Part shown: positions 56,079 to 64,000 of the stretch, in pieces | How positions within the stretch are numbered: the first letter of the stretch is position 1 | How the letters are laid out: each line of letters begins with the position of its first letter | Origin: Selaginella moellendorffii | Taxonomy: Eukaryota; Streptophyta; Lycopodiopsida; Selaginellales; Selaginellaceae | Reading direction: 5' to 3' | Assembly (NCBI RefSeq): GCF_000143415.4 | Contig: NW_003314325.1 | Location: 546,357 to 610,356, forward strand | Length of the DNA: 64,000 nucleotides | Translations under genes and position numbers: made by a program | The notes under the pieces: model-generated | Told to the model about the DNA's origin: nothing | What the model saw: the letters and a program-made list of their open reading frames with translations, nothing else | Databases searched by the model: none

Positions 56079-57227
56079 TGTAAGCCACAAATTTTTCCTT
56101 TCCAATTTGCCAGCTTACCTTGTTTATCCGTCCAACACTGCCTTGGCTTTTGCTAAGTTCCCTCGCCAAGGTTCTCGCCTATGGTACCAGCTCCTACTTG
56201 GTTTCAGCTACTCACTGCACGAGCAACGGAGTGTTAGCCATCCTTCCACGGATTCCCAAATCACTCCCAATCCCCCTCCCCGGGTTAGACTGGACTTAAG
56301 GTTCGGCTACACTCCCCGCAAGCACAAGCAGCCAAGCACACCAAGCTTCCAGGTTCCTAACATCCCTTGGTACCACAAGACTTGATCATGGGACCCTCTA
56401 AATCCCAAGTCTTGAGTGCAACACTTGCTTCGGGATGCCGGGGCGAAACACCGTGGCCTAGCGGCCCGGTATGGGTACCTCTCGCCCCCCACTTCCATCC
56501 CGAAGGAAGGCCCAAGCCCCTAGGAAGGGCGAGGACCAATGAGCCGCATGGTACTCAAGTGGGGCACCACTCCACATGAGCCGGGAGCATCGCAATCGGT
56601 TTCCCTTTCGGGAGTGGGAGCTGCTCTTGAGCACTTCCTTGGATGGCCCCTCCGGCACCAGCCAAGTCCATGCTCACTCCCACCCAAGGCCCCTCGGTCC
56701 CAGTCTCAACCTCAAGTCGGTTTGGAAGCCCAACTGGAGAGTCCCTTCAAAACTGGTTCCTGGACCTCACTATCCCTACTATACTTTTGGAACCCCCTGC
56801 AGCCCCCCCCCCCTGGGAGACGCACGCTTTGGGCTTTCACCCCTTGACCCGTATTAGTATTTGGACTTAGTCTCTGGCTCGATCTCGGACCCGATTTCGG
56901 ATCCGACTTCGGATTCGGGTTCGGACTCGATCACGGACTCGATCTCGGACCTGATCTCGGACCCGACCTTGGACTCGACCTCGGACTCGGTCTCGGACCC
57001 GATTTCGGATCTCGGACTCCGTCTCGAACTCGGTCTCGAACTCGGACTCGAACTCGGTCCCCGAGTCGGTCTCGGACTCGATTCCGGACTCTATCTCGAA
57101 CTCGGTCCTAGAGTCGGTCTTGGACTCGATCCTCGACTTGGTCCCATCCGATGAACTCTTTGTCATTTCGGTCAAGCTTTTTGGGGATCCTTTAGTCTAC
57201 GACATCTCGGGGAGTCGGTTCCTTACA
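56079..57227 (-). repeat. 3' LTR of element 3 (minus orientation)
   Basis: Minus strand runs TGTAAGGAACC...GGCTTACA. It contains a hexamer-rich array at 56870-57140 made of TCGGACTCGATC/TCGGACCCGA-type units. A run of nine or more C lies near 56805. Confidence 0.93.
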
Positions 57228-57630
57228 ACTCCACCACCCATAGAAGAAGTTCGATGCCCACATCGAACGTCTCATTTTATCCTACGACTTGTTGACCATG
57301 TCTCCGGGGGCATCCCCCCACTTAGCGGTGTGCCTAAGTTAGCCTCCCCGGCCAAGAGCCCATGACAACGGAATATAGGTGTCCCTATACTCCTCACCTC
57401 ACCACGCCCTAGTATGGGGTCGGGACTTGAACCCAGCCTTGCTTTACTAGGGGGTTGGGACTCGAACCCAACCTCCGTAGAATACGTCTACGGATTCGAC
57501 ACCCCCGCGGGGAGTCGGGCGTAGTGCCCTATGCCTGGTCGACCTATCCAACCCATGCTAATTAGCTTACCTTTGGCGCGCCTTCGGGTCCCAACATATG
57601 CCACTTGCTCAACTTTGCAAATTGATATTT
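57228..57630 (-). other. 3' untranslated part of element 3, with paired B-box-like motifs
   Basis: Between the chromodomain stop and the LTR. On the minus strand it carries GGGTTCGAGTCCC (57457-57469) and GGGTTCAAGTCCC (57422-57434), each like the B box and T arm of tRNA genes. Similar paired motifs lie in the nested element at 20391-20403 and 20419-20431. Confidence 0.6.
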
Positions 57631-60600
57631 TTAATTGAATTTTGCATAAGTACATAGAGTTCTGCCTTGCAGAAATTCCTCCACTAGATCTCGCGCGTTC
57701 GCTAGGTTCTCCTCCGGTTCCCATGTTGCTTCACAGTGTGGAAATCCTTTCCACTTCACATGGAACTCTCTCACCTCGCGTCCTTGTCGCTTGCTCTTGC
57801 GCGCATTGAGGATGGCCTCGACTTCGTATTCCTCTTCCCCTTGGATAACCTCAGGTAAAGGTCTCACTTGGCCCTTGCGAAGCGGATCCTCAAAGTACGG
57901 CTTGAGTAAGTTCACGTGGAACACTGGGTGCATCTTCCCCATCTCTCGAGGAAGTCGGAGTCGGTAAGCCACTTTACCGATTCGTGCCTCAATTTCATAA
58001 GGCCCCGCGAACCTGCTTAAGGAACTCAAGATCATATCATTTACAGGAATACATGCATCTTTACCTTTGGGTCAACTTTCGGCTGATCCCACTTGGTAGC
58101 CTGAGGTTCTTGGTGTTCAGCCACACCTTCTCCCCAGCTTGGAACTCCACATCCCGACGCTTTTGGTTCGCGTACTTAGTTTGCCTTTGTTGAGCCCGTT
58201 CCAAGGAATCCCTCACTAGATTCCAAATGTTGAGTCTTTCCGCCGTGAATGCCTCCACTGCGGGTAACTCTCCATGATACTCGGCCACGCCGAGTTCCAC
58301 AGGACCTTCAATAGCTCGCCCATTGATGACTTCCCATGGACTCACCCCGATGCTTGAGTGTGGTGAGTTGTTATAACACATTTCCGCAAGTCCCAAATGA
58401 CTTACCCAGTCGGTCTGGTCTCCCGAGACATAGCATCGCAAATAATCCTCCAGCTGCCTATTCACCCTTTCTGTTTGTCCGTCTGTCAAGAAGTGTTAGT
58501 GCCATCAATCTTGACTTAATACCCATTACCTGTCTGTGGGTGATAGGCTGTGCTGAATTTCAATTTGGTGCGATACTGTTCTAGGAGTGTCCTCCAGAAC
58601 CTACTAGTGAAGATCTTATCTCGATCTGAGATAATCTCTTCCGGCCTTCCCCGCACTCGAACCACTTGTTCGAAGAACAGCTTCGCCACACCTTCCACAT
58701 CCACGTCCGTTGTGGTGGGTATGAAATGTGCCATCTTTGAAAATCGGTCCACCACCACGAATATCGCATCGAACCCCTCGCTTGGGGGTAGTCCCGTGAT
58801 GAAGTCCATCGTAAGACATTTCCATGGGCGATCTGGAATTGGGATGCTTTGCAACAAGCCCCCACTAGCCTTAGTCACGGCTTTGACCTGCTGACATGTT
58901 GGACATGTCTTTACATAGTCTTGGACGTCCTTAGCCATATCTGGCCAATGGTACTTCCTCTTGAGTAAGCCCATCGTCTTGGGCACTCCGCCGTGTCCCG
59001 CAAGAGGTCCGTCATGACACTCTTCTAAGGCTACCTTCCTTAGTCCCCCTTCTGGAACATACACCCTCGTTTGCTTGTAATAAATGAGTCCGTTGCGTTC
59101 CGCATAGCCCGTTTTCTCTTCCGTTGGCAACTCACCTCTCTGGTGAGCTTCCCGCGCCTCCAGATTCCTCAACAACACTTCTTGTGATAGACCATCATTC
59201 TCATATGCTGTCCGCACATCGTCCCAGAAGGTTGCTGTTGTGCTGGAGATCGCCAACCTCAAGCTCGCTTTTCGACTTAGCGCATCTGCCACGATGTTGC
59301 TCTTCCCAGGCTTGTACAGAATCTCGCAATCAAACTCGGCCAAGGCATTGGCCCACCGACCTTGTTTCCCTCTCAGGTCGGGTTGTGACAAGAAGTGTTT
59401 CGTTGCCACATTGTCCGTGTAAACCTTGAAGTGTCTCCCAAGGTAGTGTCGCCACTCCTTGAGCGCCTTGACCACCGCAAACAATTCCTTCTCGTGGGCA
59501 GGCCACTTCCGTTGAGCCTTGTCCAGCTTCTTCGAGAAGAACGCTACTGGATGGTTGTCTTGCTTCAAAACTGCGCCCAACGCAAAGTCCGAAGCATCCG
59601 TGTCTACCTCAAAGTCCTTACCAAAATCTAGTGATGCCAACATCGGAGCCTTCCTCAACTTCCCTTTGAGGTGGACGAATGCCGCCTCGCATTCCGCTGT
59701 CCATACCATCTTCCCTTTTCCCGTTTGATCCGTTAAGGGCAGAGCTACTCTCGAATAGTGTCTGATAAACTTTCGATAGTAGTTGCATAGCCCCAAGAAC
59801 GCCCTCAACTCATGTACATTCGATGGTCGCTCCCATTCCTGGATCGCTTGGACCTTCTCCGGGTCCACCTTGAGCCCGTCCTGGCCCACCACATGCCCGA
59901 GAAACTTTACCTCTTGCTGAGCAAAGTCACAGTTGCTCTCTTTAGCATACAGTTTATGTTCCCTTAGTTTCTCAAACACCTTCGCCAAGTGTTCGGCATG
60001 CTCCTCTAGCGTCTCGCTATAGATCAGGATGTCGTCAATATAGACGACCACGAAGTGATCCAGATAGGGTACAAAGATGTGGTTCATCAATGCCGAAAAC
60101 GTTGCCGGCGCATTGCACAGCCCAAAGGGCATCACCAAAAACTCAAAGCTCCCATACCTCGTTCGACAGGTTGTCTTCTCGACATCTTCCTCGGCTACCC
60201 TGATCTGGTAGTATCCTGACCTTAGGTCAATCCTCGAGAAGTATTTTGCCTTTCCCAACCTATCGAACAGGTCCTCAATCCTGGGCAAAGGGTACTTGTT
60301 CTTCTTTGTATACTTGTTGAGCAACCGGTAGTCTATGCACATGCGCATAGATCCATCTTTCTTTTTCACAAATAATACCGGCGCCCCATACGGCGACTTG
60401 CTCAACCTAACATACCCTTTGCCCACCAACTCCTCTAGTTGGCACTTGAGCTCCTTGAGTTCTTTTTCGTTCAAACGATAGGGGGGACGAACCACCGCCT
60501 CAGCACCCTCGACCAGCTCAATCTTATGTTCTATCGGTCGTGCGGGGGGTAACCCCGCCGGTAGCTCCTCCGGCATGGTATCCTGGAATTGGTCCAACAC

Positions 60601-62403
60601 CCGCTGGATCACTAAAGGTACTTCTTTCGTTCCTGTCTTTTTGTCACTCTTCACCGAGAGTAAGCACAAAAAGGCTGCCTTAGTTCCTTTAGTGAGTTGT
60701 CCTCTCGTGGACACCAGGTTTAAGCAAGATTCTTTAGCCTTGCTTTGCCCTACCTTTAGATCCTGGGCCTCCACCCTAGATCTTCTTCCTTGGGCATTCG
60801 CCAGTACCACAAGGTTCCTACCTTGTCCATGCAGGGCTACCACAAACCGATTGAACCAATCCATTCCGAAGATCACGTCAAATCCCGCCATGTCCAACAC
60901 GGTGAAATCCATGTCTACTTTCCATGTCCCTACTTCGACTTTCGCTTGTCGAAGTACCTCATCGGTGCTTTGGCTACCTTGAACAAACTCTATAGTCCTT
61001 GGTTCGCCTAGCCGTTGCACCGTTAGTCCGGCTTGCCGGACTATGTTTGCAGCCACAAAATTATCCGAAGCACCCGTGTCAATAAGGATCTTAACAAAGC
61101 TACCTCCGAGCTTCCCTCGGAGGGCTAGTAGATGTCGCGAACGACTCTCTACCAAAGTTGCTCGTGTAATGAGTAACTTTGAGTTAGGGACTGGATCACA
61201 TACCTCATTTTGGACTTCACCCGACTTGATGGCCATATTGACTCTGGCCTTCTTCGGGTAGGGACATTCCCTCGAAAAGTGTCCCGCTTCACCGCAGTTG
61301 TAGCATATGTTGTTTCCCACGCTGCTATACGACTTGACCTTCTTATCCGTGGGTTTGTCTCTTTTCGCTTGACTCCCCCACGTACTTGCTTGCTGGCCAC
61401 CGGATTTGCCTTTCCAGAACCCCGAGGACTCATTCTTAGAGAAACTCTTCTTGAATTTCCCCCTGCTATATGTTCCCCTTGGTTTGGCCCCTTTGCTAAA
61501 CGTGGATCCCGACCCCGTCGTGTTCCCCTTTCGCAGGTTATCATTGAAATGCACCTTGATGGCCGCATCCAACGCTTCCTTGTAGTTGGTCGGGTTCCAG
61601 CGCATCACCTCGCCGCGAGCCCAGGTTTGCAAACCTGATATGAAGGCATGGAACGCATCCATATCCCCCATGTCCGTGACAAGTATCCTCTTTGCCATGA
61701 ACCCATTCACATATTCCTGGATGGTTCCAGTCTGCTTCAGCCTACTCAGTTCATCCCTCAGATGCAGAGTGGCATTCGGAGGAACATATGTTGCGCGGAT
61801 CCTCGCCTTCATCATGTCCCAAGTGACCACCGGTCCTTCGTTGGCCTCCGTTGTTCTCCACCAAGACTTGGCATTATCTGCCAAGTATGGTTTTGCACAT
61901 GGGACCTTCTTCGAGCTTGGTAACCGCAACGCTCGGAAGTAGTCCTCCATATCATAAAACCAATCCTCCACCACCTTATAGTCATTCACTCCCTTGAAGA
62001 CCGGTGGGGGCTTTGGTTTGTACTTGGGAATTGCCTGAGGGACTGATTCCACTTCAGTCTGTTCGACCTTGTCTGGTTTTGCCTCAGTCCCTGCCGAAGG
62101 GTCCACACCTTCTGCGCTGCCAGCATCCGCAGTCTTTCGCCTTTTCTTCCGCTTCTCGTCACGCTTTAGCTTGCGTACGAGAGTCTCCAGCAGGGCATTG
62201 GTCTACACCAATTGACCTTCTAGAACGTCCAATCGAGCCTTGGACGACCGAACCTCGCCACCGGACTCCTGTTTGGAAGTTTCCTCACTGGAGTCCTCCT
62301 CATGCAAGGATTCCTCATCCATAGCCTCTTGTTCAACCGGAGGCTCCAGCTCTGGCGGAGGTTCCGTCTCCACCTGGGTTCGCTTACGCCCTGCCCTTGC
62401 CAT
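57631..62403 (-). CDS. gag-pol: Gag-pol polyprotein of element 3 with chromodomain
   Basis: From ATG at 62403 ([10 protein letters not shown]) the frame reads to 58530, with one TAG at 62203-62205 in the gag N-terminus. Order: coiled gag head; capsid ([13 protein letters not shown]); CCHC knuckle [14 protein letters not shown]; protease [11 protein letters not shown] with [12 protein letters not shown] and YIDDILIYS; RNase [14 protein letters not shown]; integrase zinc site and the two Asp ([17 protein letters not shown]). The frame then breaks at two inserts, 58483-58529 and 58013-58064. Exons 62403-58530, 58482-58065 and 58012-57631 sum to 1558 codons. After the inserts come the integrase Glu, the GPY/F region and a C-terminal chromodomain ([33 protein letters not shown]), which in chromoviruses targets insertion to heterochromatin. 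Confidence 0.92.
58013..58064 (-). other. Intron-like insert 2 in element 3 (52 bp)
   Basis: Minus strand starts GTAAAG and ends TTAAGCAG. Removing it joins RKLTQ(R) to FAGPYEI, the expected GPY/F-domain entry, in frame. The flanking sequence AGGT is repeated at both ends. No strong branch-site match; CTTGAG is 18 bases before the end. Confidence 0.75.
58483..58529 (-). other. Intron-like insert 1 in element 3 (47 bp)
   Basis: Minus strand starts GTAATG and ends CTTGACAG, with CACTAACAC (branch-site consensus CTAAC) about 12 bases before the 3' end. Removing it joins YHPQT to DGQTERVNR, the universally conserved integrase block, in frame. GACAG is repeated at both ends. An inverted repeat GTCAAG/CTTGAC lies inside. 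Confidence 0.8.
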
Positions 62404-62439
62404 CTCCCAGCAATCCGCCTCTATCCTTCGCTAGAACTA

Positions 62440-62462
62440 AGGAAGAGGCTCCGATACCAAAT
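62440..62462 (-). promoter_or_regulatory. Primer-binding site of element 3
   Basis: Directly inside the 5' LTR (minus strand) is TTTGGTATCGGAGCCTC, one base off the common initiator-methionine tRNA site TGGTATCAGAGC. The same variant is in the nested element at about 22963-22978. Confidence 0.85.
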
Positions 62463-63611
62463 TGTAAGCCACAAATTTTTCCTTTCCAATTTGCCAGCTT
62501 ACCTCGTCTATCCGTCCAACATTGCCTTGGCTTTTGCTAAGTTCCCTCGCCAAGGTTCTCGCCTATGGTACCAGCTCCTACTTGGTTTCAGCTACTCACT
62601 GCACGAGCAACGGAGTGTTAGCCATCCTTCCACGGATTCCCAAATCACTCCCAATCCCCCTCCCCGGGTTAGACTGGACTTAAGGTTCGGCTACACTCCC
62701 CGCAAGCACAAGCAACCAAGCACACCAAGCTTCCAGGTTCCTAACATCCCTTGGTACCACAAGACTTGATCATGGGACCCTCTAAATCCCAAGTTTTGAG
62801 TGCAACACTTGCTTCGGGATGCCGGGGCGAAACACCGTGGCCTAGCGGCCCAATATGGGTACCTCTCGCCCCCCACTTCCATCCCGAAGGAAGGCCCAAG
62901 CCCCTAGGAAGGGCGAGGACCAATGAGCCGCATGGTACTCAAGTGGGGCACCACTCCACATGAGCCGGGAGCACCACAATCGGTTTCCCTTTCGGGAGTG
63001 GGAGCTGCTCTTGAGCACTTCCTTGGATGGCCCCTCCGGCACCAGCCAAGTCCATGCTCACTCCCACCCAAGGCCCCTCGGTCCCAGTTTCAACCTCAAG
63101 TCGGTTTGGAAGCCCAACTGGAGAGTCCCTTCAAAACTGGTTCCTGGACCTCACTATCCCTACTATACTTTTGGAACCCCCTGCAGCCCCCCCCCCCCCC
63201 CTGGGAGACGCACGCTTTGGGCTTTCACCCCTTGACCCGTATTAGTATTTGGACTTAGTCTCTGGCTCGATTTCGGACCCGATTTCGGATCCGACTTCGG
63301 ATTCGGGTTCGGACTCGATCACGGACTCGATCTCGGACCCGATCTCGGACCCGACCTCGGACTCGACCTCGGACTCGGTCTCGGACCCGATTTCGGATCT
63401 CGGACTCCGTCTCGAACTCGGTCTCGAACTCGGACTCGAACTCGGTCCCCGAGTCGGTCTCGGACTCGATTCCGGACTCTATCTCGAACTCGGTCCTAGA
63501 GTCGGTCTTGGACTCGATCCTCGACTTGGTCCCATCCGATGAACTCTTTGTCATTTCGGTCAAGCTTTTTGGGGATCCTTTAGTTTACGACATCTCGGGG
63601 AGTCGGTTACA
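62463..63611 (-). repeat. 5' LTR of element 3 (minus orientation)
   Basis: Pair of 56079-57227, same length. It carries the array at 63255-63530 and a longer poly-C tract near 63187. Confidence 0.93.
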
Positions 63612-63616
63612 CATAA

Positions 63617-64000
63617 GCTCATATTCATACTCATAACAACCTTAAACATGCTAATGCAGAAACAAATCTAGGCCTTGAACATACTAATGCAGAAATTACT
63701 TAATTATGCTAATATAATGCACATATAGTCTCTCCTTTACAAGACTAATATTTTCTTAGTTGAGAATGCAGGTGAGGGCAAGGATTGGGGTTGTTTTCTA
63801 GTGAGTTTAACCTACTTTACTTGGCTTAAGATTTGAGCCTCCCTAAGAAAAAAAGTCATTTCATTAGCACCAACCTAGATCCAAGGCAATGGTGATGTAG
63901 AGTTCTACCTTAGTCCACAAAGTTCATTACAAATAGCTATTGGTGTGTATGACATGTTGGATGGCAGGGAATGAACCACCATTGTTGCTTTGGAATTATG
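63617..64000. other. AT-rich flank of element 3
   Basis: Continues the target DNA interrupted at 56078. No gene or repeat recognised. Confidence 0.5.

Larger units (their letters stand above)
56079..63611 (-). mobile_element. Chromodomain Ty3/gypsy retrotransposon (element 3), young, with intron-like inserts
   Basis: Bounded by two 1149-bp LTRs (56079-57227 and 62463-63611) and flanked by the 5-bp duplication CATAA (56074-56078 and 63612-63616). The element lies on the minus strand: primer-binding site TGGTATCGGAGC near 62447-62458, purine tract GGGTGGTGGAGT next to 57228. The LTRs differ at about 14 positions by my reading, nearly all transitions, plus small indels. One long gag-pol frame ends in a chromodomain, which puts it among plant chromoviruses. 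The frame is interrupted by one TAG and two GT-AG inserts. Confidence 0.95.

Noticed and set aside
60575-60982. Plus-strand frames across 58.5-62 kb
   Set aside because: All are antisense to the gag-pol frame of element 3.
1-64000. CRISPR arrays, bacterial operons or prophage
   Set aside because: No regularly spaced direct repeats with unique spacers, and intron-rich plant genes rule out a prokaryotic origin.

Overview
The window looks like nuclear DNA of a land plant, most likely a lycophyte such as Selaginella. The evidence is plant-specific gene families (a CCT-motif regulator, an NPH3/RPT2 protein, a coclaurine N-methyltransferase-like enzyme), compact genes with many GT-AG introns of about 45-120 bp, and a heavy load of LTR retrotransposons and LINE remnants. 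The species is an inference.

Layout. (1) 1-9.9 kb is an AT-rich patchwork: a LINE remnant, two copies of a duplicon carrying a mannose-binding-type lectin gene (one open, one broken), and inverted, decayed copies of a gene cluster whose better copy lies at 48.3-51.5 kb. (2) 9.9-27.7 kb is a retrotransposon stack: a young Ty3/gypsy element with identical 174-bp LTRs (9933-14942), then an older relative (15007-27688) split by a nested 7.7-kb non-coding element (17130-24819). (3) 28.4-44.1 kb is a gene island, all models joining in frame: M1 aminopeptidase (-), methyltransferase (+), CCT protein (-), NPH3-like protein (-), tRNA-Thr(CGT) (-), PAN/Apple-like membrane protein (+), glycerophosphocholine acyltransferase (-). 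(4) 44.6-51.5 kb has a broken kinase-like gene, a broken KAS III gene, and a tight divergent pair (CCR-like reductase and histidine phosphatase) with a partial zinc-knuckle gene. (5) 52.2-56.1 kb is AT-rich with a second LINE remnant. (6) 56.1-63.6 kb is a young chromodomain Ty3/gypsy element on the minus strand.

Most unusual point: the polyprotein of the chromodomain element is interrupted at two places by 47-bp and 52-bp stretches with GT...AG borders. Removing each gives back exactly the frame and residues expected for integrase, so they look like spliceosomal introns inside a retrotransposon. One lies between the second catalytic Asp and the catalytic Glu. Other points are a UAG codon at the same integrase position in two diverged copies of the other gypsy family, a non-coding element sharing priming and 3' sequences with the chromodomain element, and hexamer arrays inside the LTRs. 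All assignments come from reading the sequence; no database search was run.
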